A DNA stretch of 64,000 nucleotides, taken from the NCBI RefSeq assembly GCF_963678635.1, contig NC_087065.1:22463254-22527253 (forward strand), read 5' to 3'. The stretch's first letter is position 1, and each line of letters begins with the position of its first letter. This stretch comes from Symsagittifera roscoffensis. Taxonomy: Eukaryota; Xenacoelomorpha; Acoela; Convolutidae. Both the position numbers and the translations under genes were made by a program. Below the pieces are notes generated by a model that was not told the origin of the DNA, did no database searches, and was given only the letters and a program-made list of their open reading frames with translations. Of this stretch, positions 49,140 to 59,083 are shown piece by piece.

Positions 49140-50887
49140 ATGGAACTTCTGTTCACAGTTTGTTGCTTCTTTTTGTCAATTACATCGACACTCATTGCAG
49201 CAGCCGCGGACTTCAATTGTCCAACCATGTATGAAAAGGTACCTGGAATACCCAATAAATGCTTCCACGTAACCCAGAATGGATTTGATGAGATGTACAA
49301 AGCACGCGACTACTGCAAAAACATGTGCGCAAAAATGACGTTTTAAATTTGGTTCCCGCACCCACCCCTCAACCTTGTGGTTTTTATAAGTTCTATTTCT
49401 ATTCAAATTTTCCAAAATTTACCAGAGGTCAAAAACTGGCATGCGGGCGAATAATGCGGCCATGACAAACATGACAGTTGGTCTTCATATTAAACCTTGT
49501 AACATCCCTCGTTACACTATAAATATGATGCTGATCTGAGAAGGAGGGGGGATGGAGCAAAAAGAGCCGTTAACTTTTTCACTCAAACCCTCCGACTTTT
49601 ACTGTCCGCCGTTATTACACTACTTAGTAAGACCATATCATTGATGTTTATGACTTAAATACACCGTTTTGGCGGCTCTTCTCCACTCCCCCCACACGTC
49701 TAGTTTTTTACTTTTTCAGTCGGTTGTCAGACGTGTTATAATGGCTGATTGCTTGATGTTACGATGTAAGGTAGAAAGATCAAATATGTTCACAATAGTT
49801 AGTTAGCTCAACATGAAAAACTTTATGGTTTTATGACAATGTAAAATTATTTTTTCAAAATATATGCAAATGTGGGGGGGGGGGGGATAATCTACTATAA
49901 ATGTGTTAGGCTAGGGAGTCTGTACGAGCCCTCCTCGAAGCAGGAGCTGGACAAGTTCAAACTCCACTTTGACCCCATAGTGCACAAGATGAACTACTGG
50001 GTGGGCTATGTGAAGATGGCCTATGCCATTGAGGACTCCACCGACTACCTCAACAAACCCTTCTACGGCAGTCTCTCCAACTACAAGGCACGTGCTTATT
50101 GAGTTCTAGAAAACCACTTGGACCAGCAATAATAATAGTGGCTTTTTGATGTTGATTCAACTCACTTATTATCAAAAACACTGATATGAATCACTTCGAT
50201 AATTTGACTTAATCACCACTCAACAGGTTTCTTTGAAAAGATGCGCGCTTCCGCTTTGCATGTCGATGCAGTCCGGAAAACTCAGCGAAATTATCTTTCA
50301 GTGTTTGCCCAATTTTATTAACAAAGCTTAATTGTTTGTTAGCAAGTTACATCTTGATAACTATGCCGTCCTCCTTGCAAAATGGGGAGAAATTCGTTAC
50401 AAGGTACGACTATTTTCCCTAATCGTCCCACCTCACATGAGCATCAATTTTTGGGCGTAACGAGGTTTTACAAGGTTATGGCTTAAGAACAATTATGTTT
50501 GTCGTGGCCTAATTTTTGTAAAAATGCCAATTTTTGTAAAAATGTGAACATAAAAACCACTATAAAAAATTGCAGATGTTGGAGGGTAAGGAAAAAGCGC
50601 CCAAGGTGCAAAATTTACATATGAAAAATTGTTGAATTAGTTTTTATAGTTGGGATAGCAATTCTTTCCTGGATATCATAACGGGAGGGAGATACATAAC
50701 AAGATCCGAATTGTCTTTCTGCTTTAAACAGGATATTCCAAGAGAGCTGTGGAGCAAAAATCAGCCAGATGGCAAAGAAAGCTGTGTGCAGGGACAAGTG
50801 CACGATAACATGCACGACTATCCGTGCAAGAAAAGCAAGACTGCAGTTGCAGCCTGCATTGCTCCACCTGAGAAAGCGCCAAAATGA
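49140..50887 (+). CDS. Secreted C-type-lectin-like protein 2, four exons
   Basis: Proposed exons are 49140-49324, 49910-50087, 50347-50403 and 50732-50887, giving 191 residues against 193 in the paralogue at 16290-16950. A signal peptide (MELLFTVCCFFLSITSTLIAAAA) precedes one lectin-like domain: FNCPTMYEK, KCFHV, DYCKN, LYEPSSK, YWVGY, AKWGEIRYK, LWSKNQPDGKESC, YPC, AACIAP. Six cysteines are in the same order. NQPD resembles the galactose-type QPD motif, but the WND site is degraded (HDYPC). Intron 1 is phase 2 at the position conserved with gene 1. Introns 2 and 3 (phase 0) have no counterpart there. The end of exon 2 needs a GC donor (AAG|GCACGT); GT alternatives at 50071 and 50092 are out of phase, so that junction is the weak point. 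Exon 2 is clearly GC-richer than the others. MITE copies fill much of introns 1 and 3. Confidence 0.7.
49325..49909 (+). mobile_element. Intron 1 of lectin-like gene 2, containing two MITE copies
   Basis: The donor is GTGCGC and the acceptor GTGTTAG. About 49440-49571 is an inverted MITE (…GGAGGGGGGATGGAGCAAAAAGAGCC). About 49668-49884 is a second (GGCGGCTCTTCTCCACTCCCCCC … ATGCAAATGTGGGGG). Confidence 0.6.
50404..50731 (+). mobile_element. Intron 3 of lectin-like gene 2, largely MITE sequence
   Basis: One nearly whole MITE spans about 50407-50601, starting three bases inside the GTACGA donor and ending GGAAAAAGCGCCC. It is followed by the start of an inverted, truncated copy (AAGGTGCAAAATTTACATATGAAAAATTGTTGAA). 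The acceptor is CTTTAAACAG. Confidence 0.6.
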
Positions 50888-53081
50888 AGTTAGAGACCTA
50901 GCCAACAACCAAACAAAACAACTAAATTAAATTTAAAACATCTCTAACAAAAAGTTCTTAGTACAGATCCAGAAAACCGATATCTGAAAATACGCGGTCA
51001 ATTATCAAGACCGAAAAATATTTGTCATGGGCTGATTGATTAGTCCAATCCGCCTGTCAGTTTTTGTAGCAACCGGACAATGTGAACAAAAAATTTTCAT
51101 AAATAACTTTCAGGTGGGGAAGGAAAAAAAGGCAACGGGTCTTTTCCAGTCCCCTCTCAGATCTTGTTCAGATATTCAAGCTAGGAAACACTTTATGACC
51201 TGATTTTTGATGTTCTAGGCTGCAATAAAACGTGTCAGCGTGAATAATAGTTTACAACAATTCTTCACTCTTTTCCATTGCCCCTCCTTCACCTTTTACT
51301 GTAGTTGTTTAATGTGTAATTACATCTAAACGCGTGAAATTATGAGGTAAGGTATAAAAAACAAATTATTAGGTTGTTCACTAATCTTATTTTCGGTTTG
51401 TTAGCCGATCGGCTTGTTGGTCTATCACCGTGGAAAGGAGCCTGTTGTGAAATTCGGAATGGCATGATGAAGAGCCAATTCCAAACATCAATTTTTGTTA
51501 TCATCAACTTTGATTTGGTATATAAATGGTTCTCATTCAAAAATTTAATCGTGGTGTGGGAGCGGTAAAAGATCCAATAATTTAAGGTTCTTTTTGACGA
51601 TCTAATATACTCTAAAAAATTAATTTACTTTTACTTCACTAAATTGGCATTTTTCTTAGCGGAAATTTTACCAATTTTTGAAGAAAGTGATTGAATACTT
51701 GTACTGTGTGTGATTTTTTTTTACTCGGCAAATAAATTTTATCTTTTTAACTAGCCGTTTTTGTAGGAATTGTTCAAATCATCTTAAATTTATTGATTCC
51801 AGTAGATGGAAGATGAGAAAGTAATAATTTCTTCTTTTTTGTTAAAATATGGAGATTTTACAATTGAAAAATTGGGATAATTTGGACATGACAAACTTCG
51901 TTCCAAACGTAAGAGGCAAATTCAACCGGCTCAAAAATTCCCTCGAGCAAGGTATTTGAATTTATTGATTCCTTATTATATGCAGTTATATTTTATTATA
52001 GCGTGCATGTGAGGTGAAAATCTTCAAATCAAAATAAATCTAAAAAATTATCAAAAATTTATGTAAAGTATTAAAGACTTCATGGCTTTTGAAGGACAGT
52101 AGGAAAAATTAGATACGAGTAGTCTTGTTTACTTTTCAAATTGAATTTTAAAGTTTCAAAACATCAACAAATTATTAGGATTATTTTTATGGTTTAGAAG
52201 AAACAAACACAGAGACAAAGCTAAGCTTCGCACCACTTGCGATACAATAGTCAAAACAGTAATGGTCGAAAAATCTTCAAAAAAGCCGAAAAAATTACTC
52301 GAAAAAACTAAGAAAAGTCGAAAAAACTAGGTCTACTCTCGAAACCAAAAAAAGAACAATACAATTGAATGCAATTTTCAACCATCAGAAAAGTACCAAG
52401 CGGTGACAAAAAATGTGACACAAATGTTAACATAGTGAGTTAGTAAAATTGCAACCAACATAAAAAACAAATTTCGAAAAAACCGTATATTTGAAATGCT
52501 AACATCGATCCAGGAGATGAGTCCTGTACCTAGAGTTATTCACGGGAAAAAGTCTGGTACCCGATTGCAATACGCGTGCTTATCGCAAGGATATTTAACT
52601 AAAAACAAGTGAATCCCGCGATGTGACAACTAAGCTGATAAATTAGGAGACAAACGATAGGCCAAAACTTTTTGAGACAATGAAAATAAACAAATCTTGG
52701 CGTTAAACTCCGCAAAACAGTGGAGAAAGTCAATTTGGGGAAAATAAGGTGAAAAAAAAATTGAAGACGGGTTGAGCCAAAAATGCTATCAAAAAATTTT
52801 AATGAAATTATTGATAGTTTTAAGACCCTCACGCTTAACAGAATTTCTCTGCTTTTCAAGTGACGCATTATGAGACTATACAATATGCCGATATAATAAG
52901 GCCGAAAACTTTTAGGGCAAATAACCATTTTAAGCAAAAAAAAACAAAAGCTGAAGTAAATAGGTGGCTCAAGGAAACTTTGATTTAGCAAAATAAGATG
53001 CTGCTTAGACGCTGCTCTTCACAAATGAGACACTGCTCTTCACAAGCAAAAGCAGAAACAGCAAATATACCTCTTAAATCT
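50888..53081. other. Intergenic with repeat debris, no gene recognised
   Basis: A degraded MITE lies at about 50975-51140 and another fragment near 51265-51300. About 52080-52135 carries the 3' end of dispersed repeat X (ATACGAGTAGTCTTGTTTA). Around 52200-52600 phrases such as CACTTGCGATACAA and GATTGCAATACGCGTGC match 8.6-10.1 kb. The 130-codon minus-strand frame at 52599-52991 has no recognisable domain. Confidence 0.5.
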
Positions 53082-53086
53082 AAACT

Positions 53087-53768
53087 TGTTCTGATTTCAA
53101 ATAGAAACAGAAACATGAATTATTTTATTGCGTTCACAAAATGTGACGCCGCCGCCACCACAAAAGAAATATGTTTTTTTTTCCCTTGCAAAAGGAAGGG
53201 AAATGCTATTGGAATAATTCGTATAACGTTTTAAGCATTGAGAATTGAAACGACTATTCTCATTCAATGCGAATATTAACGATTCCTCTCGTAAAATACG
53301 AGCATACGAAACCTTCTTCTCGTAAAATACGAATGTACGAATAGAGAATACGAAGTTAAGAAGTAACTTTTCATTTGATACGAAAAGTGGTACGATTTCC
53401 CATCTGAGTATAAATAGAAGCTCAAAACTTCAAAACTACGGGAATTCATTCCCAACAATATCTCTTCTAACACCACAACCTCCCTCTCTAATATCCCAAC
53501 AATATCTCTTCTAACACCAACACCACTCTCTTCTACCACCCCAACCAATCTCTAAAATAATATCTTCTCTCAGTAAAAATATCTCTAATCTCACCGTTAA
53601 AATAGATATTGAGTCAAAAGGCAACTTGCTGTAAATTCATTTTAACTTCTTTTCTAATAAAATATTTCTCAGCGAATTTTAGATTAACTTTCTAAGATAG
53701 AAAGTAGAAAGGACCCTTTATTCCCAGCAAGCATTTTGTCCGACGTATATAGTTTTTGCTAGCGTAAT
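53087..53768 (+). repeat. 5' LTR (682 bp)
   Basis: It starts TGTTCTGATTTC and ends GCTAGCGTAAT. It contains a TATA box TATAAATA (53409-53416) and a polyadenylation signal AATAAA (53656-53661). Compared with the 3' LTR it has about 50 extra bases near 53288-53335, where CTCGTAAAATACGA is duplicated, and about 10 extra bases near 53420. Confidence 0.85.
53409..53416 (+). promoter_or_regulatory. LTR TATA box
   Basis: GAGTATAAATAGAAG; conserved at 59361-59368 in the 3' LTR. Confidence 0.65.
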
Positions 53769-53772
53769 AAAT

Positions 53773-53790
53773 TGGTGCGACCAGTGAGGC
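53773..53790 (+). other. Primer-binding site
   Basis: TGGTGCGACCAGTGAGGC begins four bases after the LTR end. TGG at the start matches the CCA end of a tRNA. The tRNA species is not identified. Confidence 0.6.
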
Positions 53791-53994
53791 ACACCTTCTG
53801 AAAATTCGCAAAAATTGCTAAAGTCTCAAATAGAGATAAAAAAGCAAAGAATCCAATTCTCAAACTGGAGAATTGTTAAAATTTCTCTTACAAATAAAGA
53901 GAAGTAATAAATTTCCAAATCGGAAATTTAAGTTTTCTAAATAAATTTATAAACTTTTCTATCTTTCTTTTTAAAGTTTTAAACTAAATAAAAA

Positions 53995-54093
53995 ATGGCT
54001 GATACCTATATGCCTAAACGGACAAATATTCCTACAAACTTTTATGGAACTACAATTCCATCCAGTATAATTGGCAAATTTAAAAAGAAATAA
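53995..54093 (+). pseudogene. Short ORF in gag position (32 codons)
   Basis: The first ATG after the leader gives MADTYMPKRTNIPTNFYG and ends in a basic IIGKFKKK before TAA. This is far too short for gag. It may be the N-terminal remnant left when gag-pol was lost and the antisense gene segment came to lie next to it, or a leader peptide. Confidence 0.4.
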
Positions 54094-54219
54094 TAAACAC
54101 CAACTATTTATTTTGCCAAAACTAATATTTTTTAACATTCTTTTTTTATTGGCCTTTTCTTTTCTCTTTTATAAATATTTCGTTTGTAATAAAACCACAA
54201 AACACCAAAAATAACATAT

Positions 54220-54912
54220 TTACAAATAGATTTTAAAATAACTTTTATAAAGATAAGACTTTATATCCGTGTAAGATTTGACTAGTTTAATAGCCGCCAT
54301 CTTTTCCAGAGAGTTTTCAGCGGCCCTACTCAGGCTCCTCACAGCAAACTGCAGCGCTGAATAAGGCCGCCACCAAGCTTGATATATTTCCTCCAACATG
54401 ATATCCAGCTCTATCTTTTTTCTAAATTCTTCCTCTGCTGCTGGCTTTCTGAAGAATTCTTCTTGAAACTAAAACAAATTTATATACTATTTCTATGTTG
54501 CCATGCCACTTGAATAAAAAAATTTTTTTTATTACTTTTAAAATTGGGTGTATTGTAAAACAAACTTACATCCTCTCCAAAGAATAAGGACAAAAAGTGA
54601 AACGACATGGTTTCCACTCCATGGGCTCCGTAGTTTCTTGGCGAAGAACCTACTTTGAATTGAGCCCAGCTCAAATAACTCCTCGGTATTCAGTACCGGA
54701 TACTTGAAGACATAACTCCGGTTCATAAAGATCATAAATTCCATAGGCGTTAGATTTGCCCCTTTCTCTACTAATCCGTCGTAGATTGCCACCCTTCTCT
54801 CGACTTCCTTGTCCTCCAGCAAGGCTTCATGTTTGAAATTTAGCTCATCCCGTAAGTTCAAAAACTTCTCCGGGAAATCCACCAGATTATCTTCAGGATC
54901 GATAAAATTCAT
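54220..54912 (-). CDS. Antisense two-exon gene of unknown function inside the LTR element
   Basis: Exon 1 runs 54912 to 54570 and exon 2 54468 to 54220 on the minus strand, with a 101 bp intron (GTAAGT ... TTGTTTTAG). Exon 1 starts MNFIDPEDNLVDFPEKFL and is acidic and helical. Its frame must change near 54685-54695 to continue into SYLSWAQFKVGSSPRNYGAH and LSLFFGED, which then joins exon 2 (FQEEFFRKPAAEEEF, AWWRPYSALQFAVRSLSR) in phase 0. The indel may be a real lesion or an assembly error. AATAAA on the minus strand near 54146-54151 would end the transcript about 70 nt past the stop. The product would be about 200 residues, with no recognised domain, signal or membrane segment. Whether it is a captured host gene or an element gene is open. 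Confidence 0.55.
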
Positions 54913-55396
54913 TCTGGACGACGAAAATTTTTTTTTTGAGGATAAAATACAGATGGTTCAAACTAAACGGAAAGCAAACAAATGATGTTGCTTTTAGTCC
55001 TCTTTTATGAAGAGATGTTTTTTTTCATTTTCCTCCTCCAATAAGTAAGGGGAATGCAGTTGTTAAAAATTAACATCAGCATAAACGAATAAAAATCATT
55101 CCACTGCTATATCTCAACAAATCAAAACTAAGTGGAAAAACCACGACATTAAACCAGAGTGAAAAAAACCACAACATTTCAAAACGAATGGCGAAGGAAT
55201 TACGACTTAAGAAGAGTCACTTCCGAAAGACGCCGAATAACAACGGCCAATCAGAGCTTAGATTTGCAAAAAAGCAAAAACAGCCTTTAAAATTTAACTG
55301 ATATACAGTTGTTTTCACTCTTGCTCAATTCCACATCTTGCATTCAAAACCTCTTCTCTCTCCAAAAAATAAATCTGCTGAATTCCTCAACAAAAA
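54913..55396. promoter_or_regulatory. Spacer between the divergent antisense gene and env-like ORF
   Basis: About 480 bp separates two starts facing away from each other. It may hold a bidirectional promoter. No clear TATA box is seen. The env-like message may instead come from the LTR by splicing. Confidence 0.3.
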
Positions 55397-57749
55397 TTGA
55401 AATCTAACTCAGATTTCCCATCACAAAAAATCCACAAAATGACAAATCCAAATAGTGAACTAGAGGAAGGTGAACTAATGGACCAAGATCCTGTTCTAAC
55501 CACTCTCGAGGAAATGCTTAAAGTGAGTACTTTTAAAAATTCTTTTGCTATCATTCACCACCAAAAAATAAATTTGCAAACAATTTATTTGGTTGGTCTT
55601 TTAACTCTAATAATACTTTCGAATCAAACCTCAGCATTTGATCCGAAAGAACAATTATATGCAAATACTGCAAATAATCTTCGGGTTGCTCATTATGATT
55701 GTCAACTAATGACTTCTAACAAAATGTTCTCTCTAAATAAAGTAGCACCTTGCAAAGTCCAACCAGAAAATATTAAAGTAACCCATGCTTATGTTACTCT
55801 ATATCAGAGACATTATCGCACAAAAGTAAATGCGACAATGTGTCGAATCAAACACCAATCAATGCGTTGGTTCTGCGATTCTTTTGATTCGAGTGGTCTC
55901 GACGCTCGACAAAAAATGATCACTACTGATCTCCATTTATCTGCCGATCAATGTAAATCGGCCGCCGACAGAGGCTATCTTAACCTAGGCTATACTAGTA
56001 TTGGAAATATTCCTTTCAAATTTAATGTTAAAACAGTAACTAATGCCCATGCTGGCAAAGTTGACGGCAAACATCATAACGAATGTGATGGCCGTTCTTG
56101 GATTAAATTGGACACTTTTGAAACTTACATGCAAAATGTAACTCTGACTGTTAACCTCAAAGATGGAACAGTCAATAATTGGCAAAACATTCCTTTGCCC
56201 TGTCCAGTGTCTACAATTGGATGTGAAACAACATCCTTAGACGCTTTTGCTTATACTTGGGAAGAACCCAACAATTGCATTTTCACTGTTTTAAACAGAT
56301 TTCCGGCAAAAATGATTCAAAACGAAGAATCATACTATATAATTAAAGGCGATTCTAGCCCGTCTATTCATTCTACCCATACAAGGGATTCTCAAAAATT
56401 TATGCTACAGGTGATGAATAAACCGCAATCTCTTTGTGGTCATCCCAGAATAGTGTATCCAACTTCATATGATTCACTTTTTATTGCATACACTGACGGT
56501 TTCAATATGGATACTGGAATCCAAGTTAAACCAACCCCAGAAACGGGAACTATTCATAATGCCGGCCAACCAAATTCTACTTTTCTCACATTAAGTGATG
56601 ATTCGCCGCCACTCCAATTTTCAGCTCATCAAATTGACTACGAAGCTCATATAGGAACCAAATTGGACTATATTCTTTTTTTATAGCTTCTACATGCTCA
56701 GAACGGCCGAGTTAGCCCTTCTGCAGGATCAATGTGAGCTAGAACGCTCCTCAATATTAAATACTTTAATGCTTTCACTTGAAAGCCCACGTTTGGCTGG
56801 CTATATTCTAATCAAAAACCGCTCTATGTTCTTAGAGACCAATGGCAATGTTGCCTGGCTCTACCATTGTCCGAAATTTTATTCACCTTTGCAATTAATG
56901 GATGAATGCTATAATCGCATTCCCATTATGTATAAGGAAAACATTCGATTTGTCGATCCAATTACGCGACAAACTTTTCAGTCGGCAGATCTACAAGACT
57001 GCTCCGACAAACATTCAAATCTCTTTTAACTAGATGTTGATGATGATAAGTCCTGGATTGAATTAACCCCTCAAATTACAAGGGTTACAGGACCATATCT
57101 CTTTAAACCAAAAGAGATAATTCAAAAGATTAAGCATTCTCTAGCCTCTAGCCAAGGCGCTTCAATCTACACTTATGCTCAAATGCAAAAATTCTGGAAT
57201 ATGATTTCCGATAATTCAGAGATGAAAGGAATACTGCAAAAAGTATCCAGGTCCTTTCTAAATGCTAAAAAAATTCTTTTCACGGACTCATATAGCCCAC
57301 TAGGCTCTTCCTAAACAATCTATTTGGACTATCTCATCTCTCCAAACTTTTGGAAAAACGAATACACCCGTATATTCGGGAAAGTACAATACTATTTAGA
57401 AAAATGCGGAATAGTCTTCGCCTTTTTTCTGTTTGTGAAATTCATACTAGATTGCCTAGTATTCATAATAAAGGCTATGCATATTCACAAAATCACCGGC
57501 CGCTCACTACACTTTGGCAAAGTATTGCTTGCCGCTTCATATAATATACTTTTCACTTCCATAGTGACCTCAATTTTCACTCAAGATGAGCAAACTGAAA
57601 AAATAGAACAAGAATGTGATCAAAAAATACAAGCTCCTCTTTTAGAGGAAATTGATAAAATGAACCAGGATCGCATGTATCCTCACATCCAATTAACAAG
57701 TTTTGAGAGAAGAACTCAAAACTTGGATCACCCGACAAACCCAGTCTAA
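55397..57749 (+). pseudogene. Envelope-like glycoprotein, frame-disrupted
   Basis: This is the largest frame of the element. Segment 1 (55397-56686, 429 codons) has a hydrophobic segment near residues 56-76 (TIYLVGLLTLIILSN) followed by a Cys-rich ectodomain with several N-x-S/T sites. Segment 2 (from about 56683 in the next frame) carries the motifs LAGYILIKNRSMFLE, AWLYHCP and RFVDPITRQTF. The C-terminal part (57324-57749) has a membrane segment near 57400-57475 and a charged tail. It resembles the glycoproteins of chuvirus-like negative-strand RNA viruses that some invertebrate BEL/Pao elements have taken up as env (recognised from memory, not searched). Disruptions: a frame change at the seven-T run 56676-56682, and in-frame TAA at 57027-57029 and 57312-57314. 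It is probably non-functional as it stands. Confidence 0.65.
55439..55522 (+). other. Candidate shared leader exon with splice donor
   Basis: The second in-frame ATG (55439) begins MTNPNSELEEGELMDQDP, an acidic 28-codon stretch. It ends at a near-consensus donor AAA|GTGAGT (donor GT at 55523). The matching acceptor TGTTCTAG ends at 57771, giving a phase-0 join to the downstream ORF. Unspliced, the same codons read into the env-like ORF. Confidence 0.5.
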
Positions 57750-57771
57750 TAAAAAAATTCTACTGTTCTAG

Positions 57772-58550
57772 GATATACCAACTGATTCAACTATGGACGC
57801 AACACTTGATGACGACTTGAGAGATTTTGAGGATCTTCTCTCACTCCTGCCACCAACCGATCCACTGGACTCGCAGATTTCAGCACTCACTCAACAACGA
57901 ACTGTTTCTACTACTACAACACCCACTGCAATACCGACCTCAACACGATCCTTCGTTGAGCCACTACTTCAAACCAATTCAGCTGTCCCAATAACTACAG
58001 CATCAAAGCCACCACCCCTAAAAATTTCACCCCCTGATTTCAAAATATCCCTGGTTCCCTCGAATTCCAAAATTAAAAAGCGAACCCAGATTGTCAGACC
58101 ATATAAGATACTAACGGCAAATACGCCGGTATCAACTTCTCAATATCCAATGACCATTAGGCGACAGCCCTTGCACCCCACTGAATTAAACACTAAATTA
58201 CATATTCAGTTAGAAAGGGAACGATACATTAATTCTAACAGTAATCCCGGCTTCGATATGGATCTCAATTATGCTTTGAATCCATTGATCAATCGTTTTA
58301 AATTAGAAGCCTATCACCCTATAAAAAAATGTACTCCATAACTAATTCCCTTCTTGAATATCAAAAAATCTATGTCCCAGCAAAATATCTGACAGCAAAA
58401 TTACAAACCCCCCAGTTAGATGACTATACTGAGCAAATTCAGCGCAGTCATATACATGAAACGCACCAAATCCGGGAGCTGAAAAAGCAAATCCACAATT
58501 TGAAAACAAAAAATCACCAACTTATAGCCCGGCTGGAAGGAAAATTGTAA
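57772..58550 (+). CDS. Putative spliced regulatory protein, acidic N-terminus and coiled coil
   Basis: The ORF from ATG 57793 is also open from the acceptor at 57772, in phase with the leader exon 55439-55522. It opens with a strongly acidic, leucine-rich segment (DDDLRDFEDLLSLLPP) of the kind found in transcriptional activation domains. A Ser/Thr/Pro-rich region follows, then a basic patch (KIKKRTQIVRPYK). The frame stops at 58341, but the next frame, overlapping at the seven-A run 58323-58329, continues to 58550 with heptad-like coiled-coil sequence (IRELKKQIHNLKTKNHQLI). I read both as one protein with a frame disruption in the A-run. A nuclear regulator or transactivator is inferred from these features only. 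No family is recognised. Confidence 0.5.
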
Positions 58551-59083
58551 AAATTTATCCTTTCATTTAAACATTTATTCTTTCGCTTTATATAGCTATG
58601 TAGTATAGCTATTAATTTTGCCTTTCTCAACAAGTTTGACTTTTATAAAAAACAAAAAAAAACAAAAAATACACCCTTTTGTATGAACCAGTCCTCTCCT
58701 TATTACGCGTATGGACATCTACTTCACATACTTCAGAAAAAAAGGAGACTTCGGAAAAAGAATGTTCAAGGAATAAAACTACCCTTCAAACTTTTGAGAA
58801 ACAAATAATTTTGATGTATTTAATTTTATAGTTAAATCCCTTGGTTGTGTAAACTCTATTTTGATTTATAAATGTAACTGATGTATTTATATTCATTCAA
58901 GCCTGACTCAAAGTATCAGTTGTTCAAAAACATCTGCTACCTGTAATACCAACAAACTATTGAACCAACTTTATGAGATTGAAAGAAAAAGCTTCGATCG
59001 ATCAACAATTACCCCACTATTCAAGTAAAAGTAATAAAAATAAAAGTTTCAGTTTTTTTCCTCTCCAAATAGGAGGATGGATA
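58551..59083 (+). other. 3' non-coding part of the LTR element with polypurine tract
   Basis: No ORF of note. It ends with AGGAGGATGGATA (59071-59083) directly before the 3' LTR, a good polypurine tract. Confidence 0.55.

Noticed and set aside
50225-50310. Extra exon in intron 2 of lectin-like gene 2 (GTTTCTTTGAAAAGATGCGCG region)
   Set aside because: A possible acceptor precedes it, but no donor in a usable phase was found, and the translation does not fit the lectin-like fold.
50615-50908. 97-codon minus-strand ORF with hydrophobic look
   Set aside because: It is the shadow of exon 4 of the second lectin-like gene on the other strand.
52599-52991. 130-codon minus-strand ORF
   Set aside because: Phe/Leu/Ser-rich translation of A-rich degenerate repeat DNA; no domain.
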